A stretch of DNA of 64,000 bases from Bradyrhizobium sp. 4 (GTDB lineage Bacteria; Pseudomonadota; Alphaproteobacteria; Rhizobiales; Xanthobacteraceae), in assembly GCF_023100905.1 (NCBI RefSeq), contig NZ_CP064686.1, positions 6,200,001-6,264,000 of the forward strand, in the 5' to 3' direction. The notes beneath the pieces are model-generated. The model had not been told where the DNA came from. It saw only the letters and a list, made by a program, of their open reading frames with translations, and ran no database searches. Below, one piece after another: positions 42,611 through 51,270 of this stretch; within the stretch, counting starts at the first letter, position 1, and the number at the start of each line of letters is the position of its first letter. A program made the translations under genes and the position numbers.

Positions 42611-43529
42611 CGACGAACTCCCGTTTCTGATCGACGGGATCTGCCACCTGCATGGCGTAATAGCCGTCAAGCTGGCCGATCTGACACCAGAACAGCACCT
42701 GGTTGTTGCTCTCGAGTCGAGCCAGCGTGCGTGGCGTGGCTTCGAGCTCGAGCACCTGGCCGACCTGGAACTTCACGACGTCGCCGAGCGAAATCATCTT
42801 TTCGTCCAGCACGGCGCTCAGCGTCACCTCGGTGCGGTGAACCTCCGTCTCCATCTGCTCGCGCCAGCGCGGATCGGCCGCGCGGCCGTCGCTCACGACC
42901 ACGGTCGCGAGCTTCTGCCTGAGCGGGTTGAGCGCGGAGTGCGGAATGATGAGGAACATCTGGCCGCCGCGGTAGAGTGCCTGCAGCATGATGTTTGCGC
43001 AGATCGACATGTTGCCGCTCCGCCCGATCGCCAGCGATGCCATGGCGGTTTCGACCCGCTCGACGCGGAAAGTGACGTTGGAGGTGCCGGCGAAGGCGGA
43101 TTGCAGCGCCTTGGCGAACCGCTCGAACAGCGCTTGGACCAGGCGGATCTCGATGTTCGAGAAGCTGCGCTCGACGTCGAGCGGCGGTTCGGCGCCGTCG
43201 GAGCCGAACATCGCCTCGACCATCGTGAACACGAAGTCGCGGTCGAGCATGATGATGATGCGGGAGTCCCACTGCTCGGCATAGAGCACGGCCGCAACCG
43301 CATTGGCCTCGTAGTCCTTGATGATATCGCCGACACGGTCGTTGGTGATGCCGTTGACCGAGAAATAGCATGGCGTTCCAGCCATCGGCTGCAGGCTGTC
43401 CGTGCACGATGCCGCCATGCGATCGAAGATCACATTGAGCATCGGCATGCGTTCGATCGAGATGCCGGCGGCGTCCAGCAGATAGTTCGGCAGCGGCTTG
43501 CGCTGATCGACGTCGAGGGCTTCCATCAT
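42591..43529 (-). CDS. fliM: flagellar motor switch protein FliM
   Basis: 312 residues. The middle CheC-like domain (MLNVIFDRMAASCTDSL, then DRVGDIIKDYEANAVAAVL and LVQALFERFAKALQSAF) and C-terminal SpoA domain (EVHRTEVTLSAVLDEKMISLGDVVKFQVGQVLEL) are intact. The N-terminus (MEALDVDQRKPLPNYLLDAAG) lacks the LSQxEIDALL peptide that binds phosphorylated CheY in most FliM proteins. No che genes occur in the window either. The motor may therefore turn without classical CheY control. It overlaps motA by four bases. Confidence 0.92.
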   Translation of the reverse strand: MMEALDVDQRKPLPNYLLDAAGISIERMPMLNVIFDRMAASCTDSLQPMAGTPCYFSVNGITNDRVGDIIKDYEANAVAAVLYAEQWDSRIIIMLDRDFVFTMVEAMFGSDGAEPPLDVERSFSNIEIRLVQALFERFAKALQSAFAGTSNVTFRVERVETAMASLAIGRSGNMSICANIMLQALYRGGQMFLIIPHSALNPLRQKLATVVVSDGRAADPRWREQMETEVHRTEVTLSAVLDEKMISLGDVVKFQVGQVLELEATPRTLARLESNNQVLFWCQIGQLDGYYAMQVADPVDQKREFVDDILSR

Positions 43530-44425
43530 GATGCGCGCGCAGCCTTCGGTTCAACCTCGGTCACGACCGCCTTGGGTCCCGCGATCGTCTCGTTCTCGAC
43601 AACGTCGATCGAGGGCCGCTCGGGGCTCGCGATCATCTTGCGGCCGTGCTCGACGGCGATCTGCGGCATGGCGCCGTTCATGAACGCCAGCAGCGTCTGC
43701 TTGACGATGATGTAGGGCCGGCAACGCTTTTCGCGCGTCATCTTCACCTTCATCGCGAAGGGCGAAATGATGCCGTAGGACAGGAAAATGCCGGCGAAGG
43801 TGCCGACGAGGGCGGCGCCGATGAAGCCGCCCAGCAGCTTCGGCGACTGGTCGAGCGCGCCCATGGCCTTGATGACGCCGAGCACCGCAGCGACGATGCC
43901 GAGCGCAGGCAGAGCTTCCGAGACCACCACGAGCGCGTGGTAGGGCGCCAGCTTACTCTTCACGATGGTGTGGATCTCCTCGTCCATCAGCGCTTCGATC
44001 TCGTGCGTTCGCGCGTTACCCATGATGATGAGGCGGACGTAGTCGCAGATGAACTGGAGCAGCGACGGATCTCCGAGCACGCTCGGGAACGCCTTGAATA
44101 TCTCGGAGGACGCGGGATCGTCGATATGCGCCTCGACCTCGTTGCGGCCCTTGCCCCGCAGTTCCCGCATCAGCGCGTGGAGCGCACCGAGCAGATCGAG
44201 ATAGTAGCGCTGACCGGGCACCGCCCCCGTCACTGCCTGCACGCAGGCAAGCCCGGTATCCGCGACCGTCTTCCAGGGATTGGCCATGATAAAGGTGCCG
44301 GCCGCGGTGCCCATGATGATCACGAACTCCCAAGGCTGCATCAGCACGCCCAGATGCCCGCCCATGGCGGCAAATCCGCCCAGCAGTGCCGCTACCGTGA
44401 TGACGATCCCCACGAAACTGCCCAA
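43526..44425 (-). CDS. motA: motor stator protein MotA
   Basis: 299 residues with four membrane segments (SFVGIVITVAALLGGFAAMGG, PWEFVIIMGTAAGTFIMA, ALVVVSEALPALGIVAAVLGVIKAM, LVGTFAGIFLSYGIISPFA). The cytosolic loop has the FliG-contacting RLIIMGNARTHEIEALMDEEI. It pairs with MotB to drive rotation. The start codon is TTG at 44425, with GGAG seven bases upstream. It opens the long minus-strand unit down to fliP and is divergent from the DUF1217 gene. Confidence 0.94.
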   Translation of the reverse strand: MGSFVGIVITVAALLGGFAAMGGHLGVLMQPWEFVIIMGTAAGTFIMANPWKTVADTGLACVQAVTGAVPGQRYYLDLLGALHALMRELRGKGRNEVEAHIDDPASSEIFKAFPSVLGDPSLLQFICDYVRLIIMGNARTHEIEALMDEEIHTIVKSKLAPYHALVVVSEALPALGIVAAVLGVIKAMGALDQSPKLLGGFIGAALVGTFAGIFLSYGIISPFAMKVKMTREKRCRPYIIVKQTLLAFMNGAMPQIAVEHGRKMIASPERPSIDVVENETIAGPKAVVTEVEPKAARAS

Positions 44426-44472
44426 CGCGCCGCTCCATCACCGATCCCATCGGGAATATCTAGTCGGCGAGC

Positions 44473-44513
44473 CTTGCGCGAGGCTGGCTTCCCCCTCGCC
44501 AGCCTCGCGCAAG
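44473..44513. repeat. 16-bp perfect inverted repeat between divergent flagellar operons
   Basis: CTTGCGCGAGGCTGGC at 44473-44488 and its exact complement at 44498-44513 surround a nine-base loop TTCCCCCTC. It sits midway between the motA TTG (44425) and the DUF1217 ATG (44568). It could be a dimeric operator controlling both directions, or a hairpin in one of the leaders. Confidence 0.85.
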
Positions 44514-44567
44514 CGATTCACGGCAGCTTGGGACGACGTCGCGAAAGCGGCCAGAGGGGCGCGGGTC

Positions 44568-45356
44568 ATGCTATCCACCATCGCGGACTACACCAGACTG
44601 ACCAAGGACATGGGCAAGTCGCTGACACAGGTCGCGACGCAGCCGGACGTCAGCCGCGACACCGATTACTTCCTCAGCCACATCGGCAACGTGAAGACCA
44701 TCGACGACTTCCTGAAGGACTATCGCCTCTATTCCTACGCGATGAAGGCATATGGCCTCAGCGACATGACCTACGCCAAGGCGTTCATGCGCAAGGTGCT
44801 GACCGAGGGTATCGCCGACAACAAGACCTTCGCCAACAAGCTGACCGACATCCGCTACCGGCAATTCGCCGCCGCTTTCAATTTCGCCGCCCTCGGCGAC
44901 AAGGCGACCCAAACCGCCGCGGCCACGACCGGCACGGCGACCCAATACGTCACGCAGACGATGGAGGAGAAGGCCGGCGACCAGAACGAGGGCCTGCGGC
45001 TGGCGCTCTATTTCACGCGCAAGGCTTCCACGATCACCAATTCCTACCAGATCCTCGCGGACAAGGCGATGACGCAAGTGGTCCAGACGGCGCTCGGCCT
45101 GCCGTCGACGATCAGCTCGGCTGATATCGATGCCCAGGCCAAGATGATCACGAGCAAGATCAAGCTCACCGATTTCCAGGATCCGGCCAAGGTCACCAAA
45201 TTCGTGCAGCGCTTCGCGGCGATGTGGGATGCGACCCGGGCCCAGAGCGAGACCTCGACCAACCCGGCGCTGGTCCTGATCGGCGGCGCCACGACGTCGA
45301 TTGGCATGGATACCAACGTGCTCACGACACTTCAGAACATCAAGTTCAACAGGTAA
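44568..45356 (+). CDS. DUF1217-family flagellar protein
   Basis: 262 residues from the ATG at 44568, preceded by GAGGGG. It is an all-helical protein with the DUF1217 repeats (DVSRDTDYFLSHIGNVKTIDDFLKDYRLYSYAMKAYGL, AFMRKVLTEGIADNKTFANKL, DFQDPAKVTKFVQRFAAMWD). The family is found next to flagellar genes in rhizobia and relatives, and its function is not established. It is followed three bases later by flgF, so they are co-transcribed. Confidence 0.85.
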   Translation: MLSTIADYTRLTKDMGKSLTQVATQPDVSRDTDYFLSHIGNVKTIDDFLKDYRLYSYAMKAYGLSDMTYAKAFMRKVLTEGIADNKTFANKLTDIRYRQFAAAFNFAALGDKATQTAAATTGTATQYVTQTMEEKAGDQNEGLRLALYFTRKASTITNSYQILADKAMTQVVQTALGLPSTISSADIDAQAKMITSKIKLTDFQDPAKVTKFVQRFAAMWDATRAQSETSTNPALVLIGGATTSIGMDTNVLTTLQNIKFNR

Positions 45357-45359
45357 GTC

Positions 45360-46088
45360 ATGCAATCGGCCCTCTATGTAGGATTGTCGGCGCAGGTCGC
45401 CCTCGAAAAGCGCCTCCAGACGATCGCCAACAACGTCGCCAACGTCAACACGGCGGCGTTCCGCACCGACGTGGTGAAGTTCGAGACGGTGTTGTCCAAG
45501 GCGGGCGTGAACCCGGTCGCCTTCTCCTCGCCCGGCGACAACATCATCTCGCGCGAGATGGGCAGCATCACCGAGAGCGGCAACCCGCTCGATGTCGCCG
45601 TGGTCGGACAGGGCTGGATCGCCTTCGCCGGTCCGAACGGCACGGTCTATACGCGCGACGGTCGACTCCAGATCGCCGCCAACGGCGACCTTCAGACCGT
45701 CTCCGGCTTCCCCGTCATCGATTCCGGTGGCGCGCAAATCACCCTCGATCCGAACGGCGGACCGGTCTCGATCGCGCGCAGCGGCGCGATCACCCAGGAC
45801 AACAACGAGATCGGCACCATCGGCCTGTTCAACATTCCCGCCGACGCCAATCTCGACCGCTACGGCAATTCGGGCGTCACGCCCAACCGGCCTGCGACCG
45901 CCATCGCCGACTTCTCCCGCGACGGCTTCAAGCAGGGCTATGTCGAGGGCTCGGGCGCCAATCCGATGATGGAATTGACGAAGCTGATCGCGGCCTCGCG
46001 CGCCTTCGACGGCACCAATTCAATGATCGAGGGCACTGAGAGCTCGCTCCAGAACGCAATCCGGACGCTGGGCGAACCCGGCAAATAG
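45360..46088 (+). CDS. flgF: proximal rod protein FlgF
   Basis: 242 residues. The N-terminus SALYVGLSAQVALEKRLQTIANNVANVNTAAFR, the central GQGWIAFAGPNGTVYTRDGRLQ, and the C-terminal GANPMMELTKLIAASRAFDGTNSMIEGTESSLQNAIRTLG show the rod/hook fold. At 242 residues it fits FlgF rather than FlgG. It is in one operon with the DUF1217 gene and fliI. Confidence 0.93.
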   Translation: MQSALYVGLSAQVALEKRLQTIANNVANVNTAAFRTDVVKFETVLSKAGVNPVAFSSPGDNIISREMGSITESGNPLDVAVVGQGWIAFAGPNGTVYTRDGRLQIAANGDLQTVSGFPVIDSGGAQITLDPNGGPVSIARSGAITQDNNEIGTIGLFNIPADANLDRYGNSGVTPNRPATAIADFSRDGFKQGYVEGSGANPMMELTKLIAASRAFDGTNSMIEGTESSLQNAIRTLGEPGK

Positions 46089-46124
46089 ACTGCGCCCCGC
46101 GCGCAATGAGGTTGGACGGTTTCC

Positions 46125-47450
46125 TTGAACGCTCTTCGGCAACTTGAGTGGGCGCTGCTGGAGCTTCAGCAGAGCACTCCCCTGGCAAGCGTCAGCGGCG
46201 CGATCTCCGAGATCGCGTCGACGCATTTCCGTGTCTCCGGCCTGTCGCGCTTCGTCAGGCTCGGCGAACTGATCGGCGTCAACTCCGGCGGCAAGCCCCA
46301 GATCGGCGAGGTGGTGCGGATCGACAGCGAGGGCATCATCGCCAAGCCGTTCGACCGGCAGTTCGCCGGCGGCCTCGGCTCGGTCGCCTACCGGATGCCT
46401 CCTTTGTCCTTCGCACCCGATCCGAGCTGGAAGGGCCGCGTCATCAACGCGCTCGGGGCGCCGCTGGACGGACAGGGCCCTCTCACCCCCGGGTCGCGTC
46501 CGGTCTCGGCCGAGGCGGAGGCGCCTTCGGCCATGAAGCGCGCGCGGGTCCACAAGCCGCTGCGCACCGGCGTACGCGTCATCGATTTGTTCGCCCCGAT
46601 CTGCGCCGGCCAGCGCGTCGGCATCTTTGCCGGCTCCGGTGTCGGTAAATCGACGCTGCTTGCGATGCTCGCCCGCAGCCAGGGTTTTGACACCGTCGTG
46701 CTGGCCCTGGTGGGCGAGCGCGGCCGCGAGGTGCGCGAGTTCATCGAGGACGTGCTGGGCGCCGACCGTCACCGCGCCGTCACGATCGTGTCGACGGGCG
46801 ACGAGAGCCCGATGATGCGGCGACTGGCGCCGAAGACGGCCATGGCGGTCGCCGAATATTTCCGAGACCGGGGCGAATCGGTCCTGCTCATGGTCGATTC
46901 GATCACCCGGTTCGCCCACGCCGCCCGTGAAGTCGCGCTCGCCGCAGGTGAGCCCGCAGTCGCGCGCGGCTACGCACCCACCGTCTTCACCGATCTGCCG
47001 CGCCTTCTGGAGCGCGCCGGACCCGGCGACGAGGGGTCCGGGACGATCACCGGGATTTTCTCCGTGCTGGTGGACGGCGACGATCACAACGAGCCGATCG
47101 CCGATACCATCCGCAGCACACTTGATGGGCACATCGTGCTCTCCAGGCACATCGCCGACCAGGCACGTTACCCGGCGGTGGACGTTCTGGGTTCGGTCTC
47201 CCGTCTCGCCCATAACGTCTGGGACCCCGAAGAGCGCGAATTGGTGAGCAAGCTGCGCGCCATGATCGCCAAATACGAGGACACGCGCGACCTTCGCCTG
47301 ATGGGCGGATACCAGGCGGGACGTGATTCGGGGCTCGACCAGGCGGTCGACATGGTCCCGAGAATCTATGGCGCGATGCGGCAGGACGCTTCGGCTCCGC
47401 CAAGCGCCGATCCGTTCCGCGAGCTGCGGGACATGCTCAAGGGCGACTAG
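46125..47450 (+). CDS. fliI: flagellar export ATPase FliI
   Basis: 441 residues. The P-loop GSGVGKS is at 170-176, Walker B LLMVDSITRFAHAAREVALAAGEP, and GYAPTVFTDLPRLLERAG and QARYPAVDVLGSVSRL are typical of the type III secretion ATPase family. It unfolds and feeds substrates to the export gate. The start is a TTG at 46125, 36 bases after flgF; GAGG lies 12 bases upstream, so the start is less certain than the rest. Confidence 0.95.
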   Translation: MNALRQLEWALLELQQSTPLASVSGAISEIASTHFRVSGLSRFVRLGELIGVNSGGKPQIGEVVRIDSEGIIAKPFDRQFAGGLGSVAYRMPPLSFAPDPSWKGRVINALGAPLDGQGPLTPGSRPVSAEAEAPSAMKRARVHKPLRTGVRVIDLFAPICAGQRVGIFAGSGVGKSTLLAMLARSQGFDTVVLALVGERGREVREFIEDVLGADRHRAVTIVSTGDESPMMRRLAPKTAMAVAEYFRDRGESVLLMVDSITRFAHAAREVALAAGEPAVARGYAPTVFTDLPRLLERAGPGDEGSGTITGIFSVLVDGDDHNEPIADTIRSTLDGHIVLSRHIADQARYPAVDVLGSVSRLAHNVWDPEERELVSKLRAMIAKYEDTRDLRLMGGYQAGRDSGLDQAVDMVPRIYGAMRQDASAPPSADPFRELRDMLKGD

Positions 47451-48312
47451 CAAGTCTCAGCTTGAGTCGGGGCGCGAGGCGCCCGCGATCGCACCTTGCT
47501 CGTTGTTTTCGACAGGCGATTGCGCATGCCGCCACGCTTCCAGCGCATGCACATGCACGCCCGTCTCCGGTTTCAGCCGTGATCGCCTCCACCGTTCGGG
47601 TGAGGGAAATCGTGCAGCCGCGCCGAATGCGACTGAACCGGCGACTTCTCGATCCGACCCGGACAACCGCCGCATGTAATTCCTGTGAGTTCCCTCGGAC
47701 GGTTCTTGGCAGAACGCACAAGTTGTGGATGACATGCCGACGCACATCGTCGTCATGCACAAGCTTCGGTCAACTTGCATCAACGACAGCCAACAACGTG
47801 CCGTGCAATAAAACCGTCGCATAGTTGCGTGCATGTTGCTCGTGGGACAGCGTATTGCGTTCACCATCATGTGTCCCGAAGAGCGAGATTGTCTTGAACG
47901 TTACATTCGCCTGCGACGACATCCTGTCTGCGAGATGGTCTCTACTTGATTTTGTTGAGAAGGTCATTCATCGTTTCGTCGGAAGATAAGAAACGTCTGC
48001 GTGTGACTTGAACCTTAGGGGCTTCGGTTGAACTACTCCGATCCATCGTCTGCTGGCGACGGCTATTCGGGCTCCCGTACGACAACGCCGCGAATGGCAT
48101 ACCATCAGCAACACCGCTTACCGTGCCATAGCTTGCAGTGCCCATTGGTCCAGGTCGGGGGCCGGGCAGTCCGTGCTTTCACGCGAGAGAAGAGCACGGT
48201 GCATGTGTCGAACATTGCCGGTAGTACGGCTTCTCGCAAACGGCTCATTCGCGACGGCGGAAGGCGGCTCGGGGGCGCCGCAAACGTGACTCCCGGGGCA
48301 AGGTAGGAATTC
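47451..48312. other. 862-base intergenic region between fliI and the second MarR gene
   Basis: No convincing gene. The GC content is lower and codon bias is absent. A 34-codon open frame on the minus strand (48045 to 47942, ending SSDETMNDLLNKIK) looks protein-like but has no ribosome-binding site. A segment with TTGCGTGCATGTTGC lies near 47825-47840, distantly like one upstream of the first MarR gene. The MarR promoter must lie near the right end. Confidence 0.5.
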
Positions 48313-48948
48313 ATGCCATTGGCAAGAGAAGCCGTGGAGCTGCTGGTTCAGGCAGCGAGGGCTTGGTATTTCGAAGGCGATCAGCATGGGTTGCGCGATC
48401 GGGAATGGATGGCGCTGCGCTTTCTCGGCCGCGCCAACAGGTTTTCGCGCACGCCGTCCGCGCTCGCCGGCTTCATCGGCGCAACCAGGGCAACTGCATC
48501 GCAGATCGTGAAGACGCTGGAGAGCAAGAGCTTCCTGGTGCGAAAACCGTCGCACGAAGACAAGCGTTCTGTCGTGCTGCACGTCACCGCACAGGGCGAG
48601 AAGTGCCTGAGCCAGCACGATCCGATCAATCACGTGCTGAACGCGGTCACGGCGCTCGGACCCGACGAGTGCGTCAGGCTGCGCGATTCGCTGCGCGACA
48701 TCCTCAATCACCTCGACGCAGCACATCAGCGGCTCGATGCCAGCGTCTGCCGGGACTGCATGTTTCTTGCCGAACGCGGGCCGGGTACCGGCAAGGGACG
48801 CGCAACGGCGGAATTCATGTGCCGTTTGTATCGCGCCCCGGTCTCGCTCGAGGAGACCGAACTGCTCTGCACCAGTTTCGAGCGCACCCGCGACCGCCCC
48901 AAGATCGAGGAGCATCTCGACCGCGCGCGCATGGCGAACCAGGGGTGA
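48313..48948 (+). CDS. MarR-family regulator with C-terminal four-cysteine motif (copy 2)
   Basis: 211 residues, about half identical to the protein at 10313-10891 and nearly identical in its helix-turn-helix lead-in (HGLRDREWMALRFL, RANRFSRTPSALA). The cysteine tail is conserved with C146-x2-C149, C170 and C186 (SVCRDC, AEFMCRLYRAP, ELLCTSFE). Two further cysteines (C98, C120) are not shared. The C-terminal 20 residues extend beyond copy 1. It ends the flagellar island on this side, pointing rightwards, 862 bases after fliI. A metal or Fe-S sensing role is possible but unproven. Confidence 0.85.
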   Translation: MPLAREAVELLVQAARAWYFEGDQHGLRDREWMALRFLGRANRFSRTPSALAGFIGATRATASQIVKTLESKSFLVRKPSHEDKRSVVLHVTAQGEKCLSQHDPINHVLNAVTALGPDECVRLRDSLRDILNHLDAAHQRLDASVCRDCMFLAERGPGTGKGRATAEFMCRLYRAPVSLEETELLCTSFERTRDRPKIEEHLDRARMANQG

Positions 48949-49050
48949 GGCACGCGAGCGTTGCTGCGCAGAGCTGCGACCCAGCGGCGACATGGCGTAA
49001 TGCGGCGACAGACTGGATTGCTTCGCTGCGCTCGCAATGACGGAGTATGA
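48949..49050. repeat. REP-like repeat (GGATTGCTTCGCTGCGCTCGC type)
   Basis: A segment following the MarR stop contains TGGATTGCTTCGCTGCG and CTCGCAATGACGG. I recognise this as a very common short extragenic repeat in Bradyrhizobium and other alphaproteobacteria, from memory. It contains small inverted pairings around GCGAGCG. Confidence 0.5.
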
Positions 49051-49081
49051 GGCGGTAGCCGCACTCTTCCAGCTCGCATTT

Positions 49082-49560
49082 TGAATTGCAGACACAGCTT
49101 CGCATCCTCGCGGCGCGATTCGCCCGAGTTTTGCTTCGTCACTCCACCCTCTTGTCCAAGAGGGCGCAGGGAAGGCCGGGTGCCGGCTGGCACCCGCGGT
49201 CCGCTGCGCGAAGATGTAGCGCAAGGAAACCGCACAGCAGCATACAGGTGTAGCCAATCACTCGGCCTTCCCTGCGCGATGGTTGGACGGCTTATGCCGT
49301 GCTCTCCCGGGAGCCGAGTTCCTGCTGGCCTCCCTCGCTCTCACAGAAGTCGTCGACACCGCGCCGGTTGACGCAGATGCCGCATCCGCAAGAGCTTGAC
49401 CGTAGCAACGACGGCCAGGACCACACGGTTTTGCCGTACGCACGGCCCGCCATTTCGCCGCAGTTTTCCCAGCCCTGTCGACAAAGCCGGAAACTTACAG
49501 ATGAGACGAAGCCTAGCAGCGCCGCTCGTCGGAACGAAGCCTTGGGCTCACGGAGAGCAA
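49082..49560. repeat. long dispersed repeat with large hairpin
   Basis: The section has a 15-bp perfect inverted repeat, GCGCAGGGAAGGCCG at 49164-49178 and its complement at 49263-49277, around an 84-base loop that itself holds GTGCC/GGCAC. Downstream lie GAGCTTGACCGTAGCAACGA and ACACGGTTTTGCCGTACGCA. I recall this composite as a several-hundred-base non-coding repeat present in many Bradyrhizobium genomes. It has no open frame of its own. Confidence 0.55.
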
Positions 49561-49751
49561 TCCGCCCTGCCCTTAGCCTCTCGCACCCGAACGCTGCCGC
49601 GTCCACCGCAAGCCCGGCTCGCGAACGTGACGACCACAAGATCGCCCCTCAAGGATAAGCCGGGATGCGCGACACATACGCCATTTCCGAATTTCGGTAA
49701 AGTAGAATATTTTCGCGAAGATAGATTGACAGAGGGCGACACAGAGGAGGT

Positions 49752-49790
49752 CCCGTAGCCCGGATGGAGTGCAAGCGTAATCCGGGAAGG
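49752..49790. repeat. REP-like repeat (GTAGCCCGGAT type)
   Basis: CCCGTAGCCCGGATGGAG and its partner CGTAATCCGGGA form an imperfect hairpin, with CCCGGAT at 49759-49765 pairing with ATCCGGG at 49780-49786. This type is common between genes in many proteobacteria. Confidence 0.6.
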
Positions 49791-49974
49791 TACCGAACGC
49801 TGGGCCGAGCAGCCCCGGATGCACTCCGCCCGATCCCGCCATGTCATATTCGCCCGGCCCTTGTATCCATTATCCCAGTTGCCATCCTCACGCACTTTGC
49901 CTTACATGCCCGCCAAACTCGGCCGCGGATGACGGCCGGGGCTCAAAAATCACAAATTGGCAAAGGGACGAGGC

Positions 49975-51039
49975 ATGGCGCGTAACATCCTGATTCTCGG
50001 GGCTTCCTACGGCTCCCTGCTGGGCACGAAGCTGCTGATGGCGGGACACAACGTGACCTTGGTCTGCCGCGCCAAGACCGCGGAGCTGATCAACCGCGAG
50101 GGGACCGAGGTGCGCATCAAGTTGCGTGACGAGGCGGTTCACCGCGCCATCTTCTCGCGCGACCTGCCCGGCAAGCTCGACGCCGTGACACCCGCCAATG
50201 TGGAGTTGTCGCGCTACGACATGGTCGGCCTTGCGATGCAGGAGCCGCAATACACCAACCACACGGTGCGCGTTCTCATGGTCAGGATCGCCGCGGCGAA
50301 GCTGCCGTGCCTGTCGATCATGAACATGCCGCCGCTGCCCTATCTGAAACGGATTCCCTCGCTCGCAGACATGGATCTCGAGGAGGCCTACACCAACGCG
50401 CAGGTGTGGGAGCGCTTCGAGCCGGGGCTCGTAACCCTGTGCTCGCCCGACCCGCAGGCGTTCCGTCCGCCGGAAGAGGCTGCGAACGTGCTTCACGTCG
50501 GTCTGCCCACAAATTTCAAAGCATCCGTGTTCGCCGACGAGAAGCACAACAAGGTGCTGCGCGAGCTCGAAGCCGACATCGATGCGGTGACCCTCGACGG
50601 CCACGACGTGCCGGTGAAGCTGAAAGTGTTCGATTCTCTGTTCGTGCCGCTGGCGAAATGGTCGATGCTGCTGACCGGCAACTACCGCTGCATCACGCCA
50701 CACGAGCCGCAGTCGATCCGCGACGCCGTGCACGGTGATCTCGCGCGCTCGCAGACGATCTACGAGCATGTCGACGCCATCGCCCGGCGTCTGGGCGCCG
50801 ATCCGCAGGATCAGGTGCCGTTCGCGAAATATGCCAAGGCCGCCGAGAGCCTGCTGAAGCCGTCATCGGCCGCACGCGCGGTGGCCGGCGGCGCGCCCTT
50901 CATCGAGCGCGTCGATCTGCTGGTCAAGCTGATCTCGCATCAGCTCGGCGCGCCCAATGCAGAGATCGACCGCACGGTCGAGACCGTGGACCTGAAGCTC
51001 AACGAGAAGATCGTGCAGGGCGGATCGGGCGCGCTGTAA
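49975..51039 (+). CDS. ketopantoate reductase family (PanE/ApbA-like) protein
   Basis: 354 residues from the ATG at 49975, with GGGACGAGG upstream. The N-terminal Rossmann motif is ILILGASYGSLLGTKLLMAGHNVTLVCR. A long helical C-terminal domain contains KLKVFDSLFVPLAKWSMLLTGNYRCIT. It resembles 2-dehydropantoate 2-reductases, but the usual C-terminal catalytic KxxxN motif is altered and the protein is longer than PanE (about 300). A different substrate is therefore likely, and I do not name it panE. It is followed after 231 bases by the HTH-YkgJ gene. Confidence 0.78.
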   Translation: MARNILILGASYGSLLGTKLLMAGHNVTLVCRAKTAELINREGTEVRIKLRDEAVHRAIFSRDLPGKLDAVTPANVELSRYDMVGLAMQEPQYTNHTVRVLMVRIAAAKLPCLSIMNMPPLPYLKRIPSLADMDLEEAYTNAQVWERFEPGLVTLCSPDPQAFRPPEEAANVLHVGLPTNFKASVFADEKHNKVLRELEADIDAVTLDGHDVPVKLKVFDSLFVPLAKWSMLLTGNYRCITPHEPQSIRDAVHGDLARSQTIYEHVDAIARRLGADPQDQVPFAKYAKAAESLLKPSSAARAVAGGAPFIERVDLLVKLISHQLGAPNAEIDRTVETVDLKLNEKIVQGGSGAL

Positions 51040-51270
51040 CACCATCGGCGCGGCAGGCCTTGCTGCCCGGAATTGCCACATCGATCGCGATCAGGCGCAA
51101 TTCGGACCGTCCCCGGGACGCCACCGATTTGCGCAAACATCGCATCCATGCGAGTTCTAGCCATGCGAGTTGCCGAATTATCCGCCGCGCGACGGGCCGG
51201 CAGGCGGTTCCGCAGGTTCCCGACCGGCGCGCAATCGTCAGATGGAAGGCAGAAGAACAAGTAGTCGAAG

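Larger units (their letters stand above)
48949..49974. other. 1-kb non-coding region filled with repeat elements
   Basis: No gene can be supported. It carries at least three kinds of dispersed repeat, described separately, then a short AT-rich stretch (49695-49730) and the leader of the ketopantoate-reductase-like gene. The presence of several repeat types suggests this intergenic site has been an insertion or recombination target. Confidence 0.6.

Noticed and set aside
47942..48145. Small minus-strand open frame ending TRRRFLSSDETMNDLLNKIK
   Set aside because: Protein-like composition, but no ribosome-binding site, no recognisable family, and it lies in an otherwise non-coding region. Kept only as a note in the intergenic entry.
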